From: Allantophomopsis cytisporea
Taxonomy: Eukaryota; Ascomycota; Leotiomycetes; Phacidiales; Phacidiaceae
Reading direction: 5' to 3'
NCBI GenBank assembly: GCA_024752435.1
Contig: CP103023.1
Span: 62,001 to 126,000, forward strand
Length of the DNA stretch: 64,000 nucleotides
The translations under genes were made by a program, and so were the position numbers. This document shows positions 1-12,827 of the stretch, one piece after another. The notes below the pieces were generated by a model. That model did not search any database. It saw only the letters and a list, made by a program, of their open reading frames with translations, and was not told the origin of the DNA. The first letter of the stretch is position 1. Each line of letters starts with the position of its first letter.

Positions 1-554
1 TATTGTACTTGTTCTCTGAGCTGTTGTAGTTCCCTCTCTAGAGAGGCATTTCGCTGTAGCACCTCGTCGAGTCTTGATTCTGGATTCTCAGCGCTGGTGA
101 GCTCAGCAATGCGTCTCTCCAGAGTTTCGATATGTTCCTTCGTTCTTTGGCGGATTGCTCGTTGTGCTTCTCGATCATTCGCTCGCTTTCGTGCCAACTG
201 AGCTGTGGTCAAAGTAGAAACACTTCGGGTACCTGCTCTCGATGCTGGTTTGTGTCAACGAATGCTATGATTATTGTATGACGTCAAAACTTGGATAGAC
301 AAACCTCTACGCTTCGTATTCTTTGTATGATTCTCATTGTTCAAAGGGCCTCCTTGAGGAGGACTTCCTGCCTCGGACGAGTCATTGCTGTTGCAGGCGC
401 TAATACTCATGACTTGATTCGACATGATTTTGGTATGGCTATAGTCGCCGATGGTTGTTGTTGAAGCATGCTCGTATGGCTGCCCCTCTTGAATGAAAGT
501 GCTGCCTCCCAGCAAGTATGTTGAGGGCTCGATGTAATGAGTTGCGAGTATCAT
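1..554 (-). CDS. bZIP transcription factor, partial (5' part only)
   Basis: Two exons are visible on the minus strand: 554-305 and 244-1, with a 60-nt intron (304-245, GT..AG). The first 83 residues are low complexity (Ser, Thr, Asn) with no recognised domain. After the splice the frame reads through STLTTAQLARKRAN and REAQRAIRQRTKEHIETLE, the basic region typical of a large fungal bZIP family, and runs into a leucine-zipper-like coiled coil with LERRIAEL and LERELQQLREQ. These proteins bind DNA as dimers in the nucleus. The window ends inside or just after the zipper, so any C-terminal domain is outside. The start at 554 is the first ATG of the open frame. The basic region is clear; which bZIP subfamily and which targets cannot be told. 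Confidence 0.88.
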
Positions 555-3500
555 GAGGGAGTTGGCTTGAGCGTCTTTATTTACCCCGCCGCAGTAGATA
601 CACTTGGCTTACAAAAAGCACGCACAGATGAATTCAGAAAAGAAGATCTGGGAAAAGCACAGATATAAAGATGTTCGTATACTCGGGTCAGAAGCCGATG
701 ATGGGGGCAGTGGGGCCTTTTTGGCTTTTCTTTCAATCCAATGCCTCTAAGCAGCGGAAGGGTACTTTGCAAGTTGCGACTACGTTTACGGCTACGGGTT
801 GACTGTTTTCTTTTTAGGTGCCTAGAAGTGTTTAGATGCTAAGATCCGATTAGAGGGGGGGGAGGTATATGTGCTTGGGTTCTTAGTCTTATGTGCTTAA
901 CTTCTAGGTACTTAGCCTCAAGGATGAATTTGAGTGCGAATTGTGGGACGCTTGTGTAAGTGGAACACTTGTGGCAGTGGTAAGTAAGTATGGACGGATA
1001 TTATGGTGCATCGAGGACCAGACTTGTGAATGGGAGTGGTAGGAGTAAGAAGTAACGCACCGGAACTATTCAGTCGGTAGCGGTGACAGCCACTCAGGTA
1101 CCAAAAGGCGCGTATGATTTGTATGTATACTTACACACACTTGCAAGGTAGTAGGAATAGTTTAGTATCTACGGTAGTAAAAGGTAAAAATCATGTTCGA
1201 TAGTAGTGGTATTCTACTGCACAACTTTGGAGCAGATTGATTGGCACGGCGACTGGTTGGGTGCTTTCGGAGAGCAAAGCGTCAGACCCCGTCATCGTCC
1301 ATCATCATCATCATCATCAACATCGTCACCATAGAGCCATTGCATTCACAGTATGTCGACCCGTAACTCCCAATTTTGATTTATGCTTTCAATTTTACAT
1401 TGATCATATGCAATTCTCTCGGCTTATGTCTATGATACCTTAATCACTTAACTCTTTAATACACAAGCATATTTACTATTCTCGGTATATTCGGTTGTCT
1501 TTGGCTTCTTGCTGGTACTTTCGTTCCTTTCATCTTCTTCCCCTTACCATTTTCTCCTCCCCCCTTAACCCCCCCTTAAGTCGCTACCCCTCTATTTTCA
1601 GCTCCGTCTCTCCTAGTCATTATTATCTTACGATTCCCTTTGTGGAAATCTATGTACGTACTCACATACCCTCTGTCTTGCGTCCATTAACGATTGTCTA
1701 TTGACCCTCACTAATGCTGGTATGAAGCACAAGAGGTATGAAACTTGGCGTTTTCCCAGATTGCAGAGTCAAATAATGGCGCTCCATTCTTCTTCTGCAC
1801 CAGCTGAGCGAGGATTCATTCATATTCTAGCTGCCCATGGTTCTGGCGGGCATCGGTGGCATCGGGTGCATATGGGGTGCCTCTTTTTCCCTCGTGGTGT
1901 GCCGTGGTTTGACACTTTGGCTTGTGCTTTTAGTCTGCCAGTGCAGTGCTACAGAAGGTCTTGGAAGGCGGCTTCTGAGTGGCTGGGGACGAACAGCCGC
2001 TCGATGCATGCTCGAGAGGAAGAGCTAAGTGCAAAGTGTCCAAGCAGACACCTTCTCCTAAAAATGCAAGAATAAGGTCAGTTAAGCACCTTAGCATCCA
2101 AATACTTGTTTGGTTGAATAGCATGCATAGTATAGACTTTTGGTAGACATATTCGTACGCAGTACATTCGTATGCGCAAAGTAAAATGTATCACAAGCAT
2201 GCGGTTCTGATGCTGCGATTTGCAAAGGCCGTGTTATTGCCTAGGTGGTTGAGATTTTGACTTTACAGTGGCAGGGCAGCTTGTTAGAAGTGCATGCGGC
2301 AGAACACTGGCAAAACATGGCAGTGTAGCGTGCATGGCAGGAGAGGAACAGGCACCGGCTGACGGAGGAAGATAGTAGTCCGTTCGCAGTACGGATAGGC
2401 TCATTAGTTAGTTGGGGCGGTTCAGGTTGTCAGGCTGTGAAATAGAGTTTGAATGTAGAGTGAGAATGGAAATGAGAAGTTATTCCATTCAAGATGATTA
2501 TTACTTACTGTAGAATACTCTATGAATATGATAAAGTAAGTGGTGTCGAGGGAGGAACATCATACTGCACGGCCGAGGCAAAGGGGGTAGGTAAGTCGGT
2601 ATCATAAAATATCCCAAATTCGATGCCAATCCGTGAGAGATGAATATGTGGCGATTTGAGAATTACTGTCATGAAGAATATTCCACTCCTCTTATGATTA
2701 TTAAATGGGCGATATTCCTGAACTTTGGACGAGATCTTCATACTTGCGGAGTCGGAGCCACCTACACAGAGTTTTAACAAGGGTCGTGGACTTGTGGGTA
2801 ATGGTGAGGTCGACGCAACATCACTTCACTAACAGAACATCACAACATTACAACATCGCTATTGTGTATTACTTACTACATCTATAGAGTTTACTTGAGA
2901 ACAAACTTTCAAAGAATGAAGTCAGCCAAAAAGCTTCTCTACCTTCGATTACATGAAATTAAACCTTCTACTTTCTCATGAGGGTTAATATGCGAATCCG
3001 ATGACATACATTACTCATATGGGATATCTTTTTTATCATATTCCCGTCAAAGTAGACCCTGTCTTCGTATTCTCTCCACATTTTCATTTTCCCTTTTAAC
3101 ATAGATTTTGCTTGTCCATTTGCAATACCAATGACATGTTTTTTTCATTATTTTTTTTTCTTTCAAATTTTCACCTCTTTTTCTTCCCAATATTTCTCCC
3201 TTTTTGGAAACGAAAGTAAGCCACAAAAAAACTGTGAAGGGTTTCTTATCGAGGAACGAATAAGGTAGGTCGCCTTTCTCCGACCTATTACCTTGCTTTC
3301 CAGCCAGTCGCTCAGTCTGATTGTAACGAATTGAGCGTGGCACAGATCCCTTGATCGGCCATAAGCGCTGGCTAAAAGCGTGAACCAATGTCGACATCGG
3401 CGGGAGGAGAATAGAAAGGAAACTAAAACTAGAAAAGCAGCAAATACACAAACGTAAGGAAGGGTAACAGGAACAAGACGGCCTAGGAAACCTTATTCAA

Positions 3501-6500
3501 CAGAAATCCCAGAGCAAGCCTTTCGGAGCTTTTTCATGGTCAATACGAATAAGACATCGATCGTGATTGCAAAAGCACGAAAACAGCTGGTTGCTATGAA
3601 AACAGCCTTGGACAAGCCATATTTAAGTATCATACTTTTCAGGATGTCATGGTCGGCTCCAACATCCAGGAAAGCCAAACTCTCAGATCGGAGCTGTACG
3701 CCGCATCTCAGTGCAAATTCAGTGGGATGTAAGCAAATCGCATACTCCTCGTGGTGCTCATGTCTACATTCCCCTTCCTGCAAATGCGTCGATTCCGGTA
3801 CGTGATGCTTCATACGTTCTCTTCCATCAAGATCTTGCACATGACCAGGGTCGCGGCCGGATGTGCAACATGATGAGAATGGTGGTGCTCTTTAGCGTCT
3901 GTCAAGATCGCCATCTTGGCTCGGGCGGAGGCAATGCACCGTGAAGATCTCCGTTGATTGGGCGTGTGGCCATGTTCCCCACCATGCAGGCAAACCGGTG
4001 TCCTGTGCTGGTTGGTATTTATGAATACCTGCAACAATATGAAGTACGAACGAGGATGAAGAAGATGCTGCATAAATACGGTAAGGTTTATGCCTCTGCA
4101 TACTGCACTTTAGATTCTGGTCTTGGTTTTGATCGTGATGTTGATTTGGATTACGATTGCTGGTTGAGTACACGTAGATATCGCATGTTCATTTTGTGTA
4201 TTCATCATGTTGTACTCGGCACGAAGCGTCGATCGTCATCAACATGGACGCATCTGCTGCTTCGTCTCGACTTACTACAATCATTACGCGACGAAGATAT
4301 TCGAGCCTGAGTACTCAATGTGCTGCAGTACCAGCGTTGCATGGAGTATTCTATATCCGATTAACTTGTGAATGTACATCTGTCGTTCTCTCACCAATAG
4401 CGGAATCGTGCATGCCACCAATTGTACCCAGAATCTGAATCGGGGAGACTCGGGCGTTGTGTTGTATGTAAATACGAACATACCTAAACCAGACTTGATA
4501 CATACAAAAGATTCGAAAAGAAGGTTGCGCAAGCCCCCAGTGTTCTCGTGTAACTCGTGGCTGATGGGTGATCTCAACGTGCTCATGATCAAATGGAAGT
4601 CATCCTGAAACACCTGGGAGGTAGTGAGTTGATGGTAGCGACCGGATGATAATGGTGACTGTGCTGATACTTAGCATGTTCGTCTATTGATACTGTAGAT
4701 GTTCGTGTGAATATGGTTCACGGCCGTTAAGTTGTGCACTGGCGCGTGCAGGGATGCGGAGGATTTGCAACTAACCTCGTCGATGGTCTGTACGGCCGTA
4801 TTTACAGTGTCCAACACACACCAACGTGTTTGCTGATGCCATGTTATCCGATTAAAACCAATGATAACTTCCTAACTCTGCTCTACTACTCCTACCGTAG
4901 ACACGAAGGGGGTTTGGTTATGATGTGCATCAAACTCAATAACAATAATGAAGCACATGTTTATACATTTTGTGCCGGGTCAGAGGAAGAAAAGAAGAGC
5001 AGGCGTAGGGCGTATGGAACATAATGCTCTGAGATGAGAAAAAATAGAAATGGCGGATGGTAGCGCACCTGACGTCCCACAAACCGCTCGCCCATGAAAT
5101 CCTAACCTACAAGCCGGCAGAATACCTCAGGAATCGCACAGTATCCGCTCTCGTAGAACTTATCATGGAACTATCATAGGGCTTCCATGTCTCCATGGTT
5201 CCCTTCAGCAAAACTTTAAGGACGATTCGTTCCGGACGGGAGTGTCGGTTTACACCTTTCGGCAACATCAACACTAACTATGAACTCTCATGCCCTTCCC
5301 CATCACCATCATCAAAAATTCTACACTGTATGGCTTTATGACTCTATAACCTTTATAACCTCCAGCTTCGTGAGCTTCCATAAAAGCAACACTGAGTGGC
5401 GTCAGTCAGTCAGTGGACATTGGGCTTGCTGATGACATGTTCACGATAGTCTCATTCCCCGCTGAACATCTTCATTGTTAGTGCTCACTGGTTGGCTGGA
5501 GCTTTCCTGACATTGTTTGGAAATTGAACAAAGCTCATTATTTAGAGCTCGAGATCGTGGACAGTATGCGTCTGTGGGTTCTCCTGGTGCCTGTGGACTC
5601 GTCACGGTGTGCACTAATAATCTGCTGTGTTCGTGTCTAATATACTTAGAACATGATATCTCTGAGATTTGAGAGTCGGAGTGCTAATTCTTGTTGTCAA
5701 ATTTTGAATCCATCAAGCCCGGCAGAAGGCTCCTTAGCCACTGGCACTCTCCAGACTTTGGTTTCGTCCACGTGGATGGATGCCCCACGGGCAACATTCA
5801 TGGCCCAGATGAGAGGAGATATAGGCTACGAATATCTATTATGCATACTATACAGCCACGCATCTAGGTAAAAAGTGCTTTACCTTAATGGAGTAGTGTT
5901 GGTGGCATTTCTCGCACCGGCCGAAGAAGTATGTGCCCTATGTCCCGTCCGAAGTTCGCCCAGTAGTGTGGATAGTATGATGTGCCACAAGCAAAAGTAT
6001 AGTAAGAATAACTCTCGACTTGCGCCTTTTCGTTCATTTATGCACTGGAACATAGTAGTATGCAAGCCAGAGAACCCCGAAAGCTGTTGATGAAACCGGT
6101 GACGCCTTCGGCCCAAAATAATGAGAATTTGGGGGGGAAAGCCCCCGCCCAGCAACCCCTGAGCTTGATATGGCAATACTGTTATTATCATAAGATGTAT
6201 TTGAGGACACAAGAATCACCGATGGTGACACTATAACACGGCATTGCGCGCCCTGGATGAACTAGAACATGATATGTATGCGAACTTGCACGTCAACAGC
6301 TCATCAGGTGCCGCATGTACTTCGGCATTAGCATATACGCGGGGAACTTGTGCGCTTTCCTGCCTAGATGGGTTAACTACTTGGTCCACAAACGTGGAAT
6401 ACCATGTAGTCGGCCTCCCGAAACGAGCCACATGGTCTTTCCCAATAGCCACAACTTCCTTGTGTTAGCTGAAGTCAATATCTCCTGGGGACTGCTGGGA

Positions 6501-6826
6501 GGAGAGTATTCATGCGTATGGCATACCAACCACAGCAGGTAAAGCATATCATACCATACTCCCGTAACATGTAAAGTCAGCCGCAAGCAGGAAGTAGAGC
6601 AGAATGCCACTATATATCATGCCGTGTGTTCTAGTGTTGGCACGGAATGTTGATCATGTTTACCAGTGGGTTGCAAGCTCCAATGGCTGGCTTCTGCTGG
6701 TTGATCTTGGTTCGATCGATATCTCACTATCATAGTTGATCAAGAACAATACGCCCAAACTCGGGATCTTTTGCCAAGAAAGGCTTCATGCGTTTCACTG
6801 AAGTCTGAATAGACGTGCTTCGATTC
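555..6826. other. Long gene-poor intergenic region
   Basis: About 6.3 kb upstream of the bZIP start with no frame I can connect to a known family. All open frames are short (under 140 codons), overlap on both strands and lack a domain or a convincing splice series. A CAT/ATC microsatellite lies near 1300-1320, a pyrimidine-rich tract at about 1500-1700 and a T-rich tract at about 3120-3200. It may contain the promoter and long leader of the bZIP gene, or non-coding RNAs, but nothing in the bases proves that. Confidence 0.5.
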
Positions 6827-8471
6827 TTATTTTTCGGTTCGGATACTCATCTTCTCTGTACCCACGGCGAGAGCTTCTTCATCGTCGGTCTCTTCAGGTA
6901 CGGCTGCCACAAGCTCATTGATACCTCCCACCTGTGTAGGGCCTTCCATTCCATCCGGAGGTAACGCCCAAGCTGGCAGCGGACTGGTATAGCTCCATTT
7001 CCCACCAGCATCCTCGTATCTTAGCGCATGCAAGTAGATGCCTAGTTCGTGTACTCCTGGATCAGTATACAGGTCTGTCCCACAAACATCACACTTCTCT
7101 CCCGACATCTTCTCAGCCTTCTTTTTGTTGTAATCGTCCACCATTTCATCGTGATAAGCCACTGCTTCTGCTACTTCCTCCTTCCCCATGCGGGACAATC
7201 GGGTCATCACATCCTCATCTGTGGCTTCTCCTTCTGCATCATTGAACCCTAAATTCTTACCCCAGACACGTTGGTTGCAGTAGATCGGGTCATTTGAGAT
7301 TGGATGACCAAGGAACTGGAGATGAACTCTGATCTGGTGAGTGCGCCCTGTTACGGGAAGACATCGGACGATTGAGTATCCTTCTTTCCGTAGCCATGGT
7401 CGAGCTTCTTCCATTTTGAGTTCTTCTTCAGTCTTCTCCTGTACGATGTCTTCCTTCTCCGCAAGATCATTGTCCTTTCTAGGAGGGTAGTATGCAAGGC
7501 GTTTGAAGACTGTACGTGCATGCTTCCCGCTCGCACGGACTCGATTCAACCCCAGCTTTGGTGAAATTTGTAAGATGGGCATATCGCACACCACATCACC
7601 CTCGGGAAACTCGCCGATGACTCTAGCAATATATTCCTTTCGTACAGTCCGACCCTTGATCTGCAAGCTCATGTCTTCGGCGGCCTTTGCGTGTTTTCCA
7701 ATGAACATCACACCACTAGTCAACCTGTCCAACCGATTACACGGTAGGGGGTTCCAGCCATGCCCACGTTCCGCTCTCATGATCTCAACAACAGAGTTGA
7801 AGTTGTATCTGCCAGCCGGATGTACCGGTACACCGGCCGGCTTATTGATGGCGATTATATCATCGTCTTCATGCAAAATACCGATTGGCAATGCTGTAAC
7901 AGGTGGCTCGTGACGATGGAGAGTATGTGAAATAATATCGCCGTTTTTGACAATGTGGTTGGTCTCGACAGGTTTTCCATTAACTACAACAGCTCCCTTC
8001 TCCATGGCTTCTTTCTAGTTTCTTTTGGTCAGTATAGTCCTTATGTGTCACTGCATTTGAGCATACATAGTATTCTGCTGGTCTATCTCTGAACTCGCTT
8101 GCAAATATATCCAATATTTCCCTTCCGCGCCATCTTTGCTTGCAGTATGTGTTGTACGTGAAATGGTAAGGAGCCACTCTTCGCAAGCCATTCTCCTCAT
8201 AGTAAGGTCGAGGCCAGGGGTCCGAGGGTGTCGTGATCACTGCTGGTGGCTCCTGGAACGGTTTCTTCTCGATCGCCGGCGGAAGTCCCACAGGAACCTC
8301 TACAAGAGACATGCTGGGGCTCATGTAAGTGCCTCGCTTCAAAAGAAGCGCAAGCACACGTGGAGAGGGAGCCAGCGGATCGTCGCAAGATCTCAAAGAA
8401 TTAATGTGAGTTGTGTGCAAAAGACTCGCTGGATTACCTGGTGTTGGAATTATGTGTTGCTCTATCCCCAA
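6827..8471 (-). CDS. RluA-type pseudouridine synthase (Rib2/Pus9 family)
   Basis: Converts uridine to pseudouridine in RNA; yeast Pus9 and the synthase half of Rib2 modify position 32 of tRNAs. Two exons: 8471-8067 and 8014-6827, intron 8066-8015 (52 nt, GTATGC..CTAG), total 530 aa. An S4-like RNA-binding region joins across the splice (EYYKEAMEKGAVVVNGKP, then VKNGDIISHTLHRHEPPV). The catalytic motif CNRLDRLTSG carries the nucleophilic Asp at about residue 231, and RCLPVTGRTHQIRVHLQFLG is the second RluA core motif. The C-terminal tail has a CDVCGTDLY element (one CxxC) followed by LGIYLHALRY. There is no sign of the deaminase domain found in yeast Rib2. The first ATG is at 8471, but in-frame ATGs at 8324 and 8312 give a start closer to the conserved region and are credible alternatives. 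It is divergent from the thioesterase gene. Confidence 0.92.
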
Positions 8472-8780
8472 GTATTAGATCCTGAAATAAATTGAGCTGG
8501 GGAAATATTTGGATGGCGGGTATTGCCGGCAGAATCGCTAGATGAAGTCAAGTGCCATATTTTATCAATAGCCTCGGGATGAAGGGCACGTGTTTCAACG
8601 ACCCGTGTCGAATTTCAACCAGAGCTGCAGAGACTCGGGTTCTTGCGTAATGAAATAGCCTTCCTCTTCACATCATACTCTCTCCACTCTCGAAGAAATT
8701 CTGGAGCTTTATCCCCTCCAATAGCATTGTGTGTCTTTCCAGCAAACATTGATATCAGTTATCAAACCTCAAGTATCGAG
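8472..8780. promoter_or_regulatory. Shared divergent promoter region
   Basis: About 310 bp separate the first ATG of the pseudouridine synthase (minus) from the ATG of the thioesterase (plus). No other gene fits. I see no clear TATA box for either gene. If the synthase actually starts at 8324 or 8312 the shared region is about 460 bp. Confidence 0.45.
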
Positions 8781-9359
8781 ATGGGTCATCAAGCTCTCAA
8801 AGCACGTTCACGCAACGACTATGGCTTTATCTTGGAATACAGAACTCGCTGGTGCATGATAATTCAGTATAGCCTTACAAAGCCGTGTACTGAATAGTCG
8901 ACAGGTCCGATAACGATATGTATGATCATATGAACAATAGTATTTACAACTTCTTGTACGCGGTAGCCACGAGCCTTCACAACTGCTTCAGTATAATAAC
9001 ACTTCATGAAAAACAGATATGATTCAGTCGTCAATACTTACCTCATAACTTACTGTGGTCTCCATCCACCATCGTCGTCTCAGTATGGTCTTATGGTGCA
9101 TTCTCATAGCGACTTCTTTGGATCAATTGCGTTTCCTGCAGTCGCAGAACTGGCTCTACGCGTTAACAAACTTGGCAAAAGCAGTGTCACCTATGAAGTC
9201 GCCCTTTTTGAGAAGGGCATTGACCATGTCAAGGCCGTTGGCGAACTAGTTCATGTTTTTGTTGACCGTGAAACGGGAAGACCAGCCAGCAATGGCATGA
9301 ATATGGTCTTGAAGGCTGGGTTGGAGAAGCTATTGATCAAGGCTATACCGAAGCTTTGA
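8781..9359 (+). CDS. Hot-dog fold acyl-CoA thioesterase-like protein
   Basis: Three exons: 8781-8851, 8905-8955 and 9017-9359, with introns of 53 and 61 nt (GTGCAT..ACAG and GTACGC..ACAG). The joined frame gives 154 aa. The middle exon, only 51 nt, holds the signature SDNDMYDHMNNSIYNFLY, the active-site loop of 4HBT-type hot-dog thioesterases, and joins to YDSVVNTYLI. The last exon carries HSHSDFFGSIAFPA, LRVNKLGKSSVTYEVALF and THVFVDRE-like VHVFVDRETGRP, all characteristic of the fungal members. Such enzymes hydrolyse acyl-CoA thioesters; the natural substrate here is unknown. Start ATG 8781 is the only ATG in the open stretch before the conserved part; an upstream exon adding a targeting peptide cannot be excluded. 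Confidence 0.88.
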
Positions 9360-9765
9360 GCACTGCTTTGCAAGATACAGTGACCATATGCTTTAATTCA
9401 CCCATATGTCGGTGTGCAACGTTGACGACGCACATGCCAATTCAGAATCTGGGTCGCAGGATCTTCGGCCATGACATCCTAAGGAGATACCCGAGACATA
9501 TGAAGCAGTTCAGTTCAATATCATATTTAGCGAAGCGAATAACTATCATTCTATGAAGGCACACGAGAATCGTCATTTGTTGAGTAAGAATGCCTGAAAA
9601 GAAGATCCGCAAGAAAATACTTATTTCAACAACGCCAGTCAGTTCCATTCCTCAATCCATCGAGACTCCAAATCTCAGTAATTCCTCCAACTCAATTTTC
9701 TACTTTCAGTCCTTCAAGACACCCATGTACATGCATCACCAAGCTTATGAAATAGCTAGCGAGGA
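9360..9765. other. Intergenic, convergent 3' ends
   Basis: About 400 bp between the thioesterase stop and the stop of the secreted glycoprotein gene. Likely 3' untranslated sequence of both. I see no further gene. Confidence 0.5.
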
Positions 9766-10577
9766 CTAGAATTTGTCCTTGTTCGGTCTCGTGGATGGAG
9801 CTGTTCTCTTCAAAGTGATAGGCACAGCACCGCTTTCGACAGTACCTCCCTCACTCCAGAAGAGATTGTATACATCTTGATCAGTAGTATTGGTAGCAAA
9901 GAAATTCGTTTCATAGTCGCCATCACTTCCAACAAAGGCTACAGTAGTGCCGTACCAAGAGAAGCCAATCGTAGTTGCTCCAGTTGGGAGTGTCGTGTTC
10001 GATGAGTTGCCAACGGCGGTGAAGCCTACCGCCTCGAAGGCTTTGGTAGTATTGACGATGTACAAAGCAGGTGCTTCCGTTGCGGACCAGAGCGATGTGT
10101 TTGAGTACGCATACCATGGGGTAGTAGATGAGGCCAAGTCGGAACTGACTATTGATGTGTCAGTTGATAGTCCCTAAGGTTGTATTCTTTCATAGAAGCA
10201 TGACAGCTAGAAAGCACATCTACCAACATGAAGCATCCTTCATATTGCTTTTCTAAATAGCAAAGGATATGAAGGACGAGCTGTTGAGCTTCGCATACGT
10301 ACATGTTACATTTGTGACCTCTGTCGCTGATGTATAGGTCCCTTCACCCAACATTGCAACCCCTATAATCAAATTAGTCAGGCTTGGCTGCTGATAATCT
10401 ATCATGGGCCCCGTTGATGAACTCACCATCAGCATAGAAAAGGGGAGCACCACCAATGCCTGGGCCATAGGCATAGAGCGCGATACCGTTGGTTACATCT
10501 CTTGATGTGAGAGCCTCAACAGAAGAGGTACCACATATAGCCAAGATAGCGATGAAGGTGGAAATAGAAGAAAGCAT
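9766..10577 (-). CDS. Small secreted glycoprotein, fungal family of unknown function
   Basis: Three exons: 10577-10427, 10362-10303 and 10148-9766, introns of 64 and 154 nt; 197 aa in total. It begins with a signal peptide (MLSSISTFIAILAICGTSS). The mature part starts TSRDVTNGIALYAYGPGIGG, followed by APLFYADGGVAMLGEG, a motif I associate with a widespread family of fungal secreted proteins without known activity. The C-terminal half is rich in Thr, Ser, Asn and aromatic residues, with several N-glycosylation sequons (NTT, NSS, NTS), and ends in a basic tail. No catalytic motif is visible. The longer upstream open frame before ATG 10577 has no signal-like start, so 10577 is preferred. Function unknown; possibly a cell-wall or effector-like protein. 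Confidence 0.8.
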
Positions 10578-12827
10578 TGTGAAATTGCCCTTTAAAACTT
10601 TATAAAAGTGTGTTAGGACTGATATCCTTTGGCAATGTGAATACTGGAATCGAATATGGATAGCCCAGGTACAAACAGAAAGAATTAGTTCTATTATGTA
10701 TGTATACTTGCGTCTGGACCTTTCGATGAGAGCAGCCCGAACCACTGTCACCTCTTGCCTCCTAAGTTAGTCAATGGCACTGAGAGGCGACCAACGCGTA
10801 TACCTGGCCGCGTATCATGTACAGGCATGGATTTCCTATCATGACAGGAAATGATCACCACATGATCGCTCATCGCTCATCATCTCGATCGAAGACCCAG
10901 TATTCTACTTTTCTGTTTCACGGTATCTCAGAGATCTGGCAGGTCCACGCGTCCAGAGGAATAATCCTAGGATGTCCATTCCGACTATTGACTCTTGAAA
11001 GTGGAGGAATTGAGGGTCCGGGTGATGTAGCGCTTGACGGCAGTAATGGGGCCGCAGGTACGATGGAGCCCGCATAATCCTTGTTTAGTTTCTATATGCA
11101 CCAAGGAACACAACTCATGGGAGCTCATGGGAATCGCTCATGCGCACAGCCCGCAGACGATGAAGGGGGCGTAGCTAGTCGCTTTTGCTTATATCTTGAT
11201 GACCTTGTTTTGGTTTGTCGTGGACTCGCATTCGAGCGTTCAATAACTTCATCTCCACACGTACCCTTGGGGCTCGCGTGTTATTTACCGGGGATCCACG
11301 ATGTCCGCGTCGCCTTTAAGGGATATCTCGGCTGAGTGTTACAGATATTTATGGTTCGGATCTTTTTTTCCTTAAGCGGGATCAAACACACCGTTCACAA
11401 TTGCGCAACATTCATCTATTTTCATTTATCTATACCGGAGAATTTTATCAACGATCTGTTGAAAGTGATATGAATCTGAATATAATGTTACCTTGCATAA
11501 GGTCTTACAGTCTTCAGCCAAGGACTACGACACAATATGCAGATTATACAGTACCCTGCACACCAACGGTTATGGTGAGCTTTTCACTCTTCTTGTACAA
11601 AATTGTTTGTGTGCAGTGGACACGGCATCGGATACGCGGCTCCCCAGTCAACCTCATGGCCAACCTTGATAGCATCCTGCCTTTGGGATGGCGCTCCAGG
11701 TCGATATCTATAGCCGCGTGGAATCAATACGCCACGAATTTGTAACATGGGAATAAACCTAGTGAAGGCCGCTTTAGTCAGGTCTATCCGCCAGCCACGG
11801 GCGCGGGCGGGTGGCTGTCGGAGCCGAAGTCAAAGTTCTTATTGGAAGGGTTGCAAATGATTGGCTGGAGTCCTGCTCATACGTCGTGGAGAACATACAT
11901 TGGAAGCTGTGATCTTTATGTTTCGAAGGAATTCCTGCATCATGGAATCTGCCGCACATATATGCACGGCCTTACGTGACTTGTCAGCCCCAATCCTAAT
12001 CTTCTAGCTCCAGAACACCGCCCGATATGCTCGCGAGATCGCATTTGTTTTCTTCTCCTATGTGTACAAATCTGGAAAATGTGCCTGTCGATCTATAGCC
12101 TCAACTCTCTGTAAGGGTCTGAAGACAGACACCGCCCATGCCCATGCATATCTGCAGGTAGAGTACACGCAATCTCACAGGGCGCGCTGAAGACCGGCTA
12201 TTGAATGAGAAGACGCCGCAATCGTTATTGAAACTTCACAAGGTTCGACAATGAATAGCTTCAATAGTGAGGTTTTCCTCATCGCTATGACCCCAGAGAT
12301 GGTCGGCAAACTGTGTCTCAGAATCCGTTCTATTGGGCTGTCAAGATTCATATATCCCACCTTATCTACGGCTTGACTACTATATGCTTGCCCGCTTATT
12401 CATTCGTCATCTGATGATGTAAATGGACTATTTTTGTTACAGCTGCGGACTCCTATCTGGACATGAAAGTTCCACTCTCGGCGGATCATTGTTGCATTCA
12501 ACCAATATTCCGCTTTTATTTGTGTGGGAGGTGATGGGGATCTTGCTTTAATCAAGCCTCCAAGAGGCGCAAGAGCATCTCGGAGGAAGTCTTGTACAAT
12601 GTGGTGTGCAAGTGCTTCATTCGGGGCTTCGGGGCGCCAACTTGCATACGAGTGTCATATGAGCACATTAGTTAACATTGCCTTTGATACAATACGGATC
12701 TCTCTCTAACAATTTCTTTTGTATATAACTATTAACAAGACTGTCATTTCTATCAGACCATTCTTCAAGGCATTGAGTCCCATATCAAATCCTCAAGCCA
12801 CATTTTACACTTGTCTTCTTGGCAATC
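10578..12827. other. Intergenic region upstream of laccase
   Basis: About 2.2 kb with only short, overlapping, featureless open frames. The right end is the laccase promoter. I see no gene, repeat or RNA in it. Confidence 0.5.
12722..12728 (+). promoter_or_regulatory. TATA-like box of laccase gene
   Basis: TATATAA lies 106 bp before the laccase ATG, a usual distance for a fungal TATA element with a short leader. Assigned by position only. Confidence 0.4.

Noticed and set aside
1237..1443. Frame with a run of six His
   Set aside because: CAT microsatellite; not a gene by any other sign.
10599..10604. TATAAA on the minus strand before the small secreted glycoprotein
   Set aside because: Only 22 bp before the ATG, too close for a working TATA box with that start codon.
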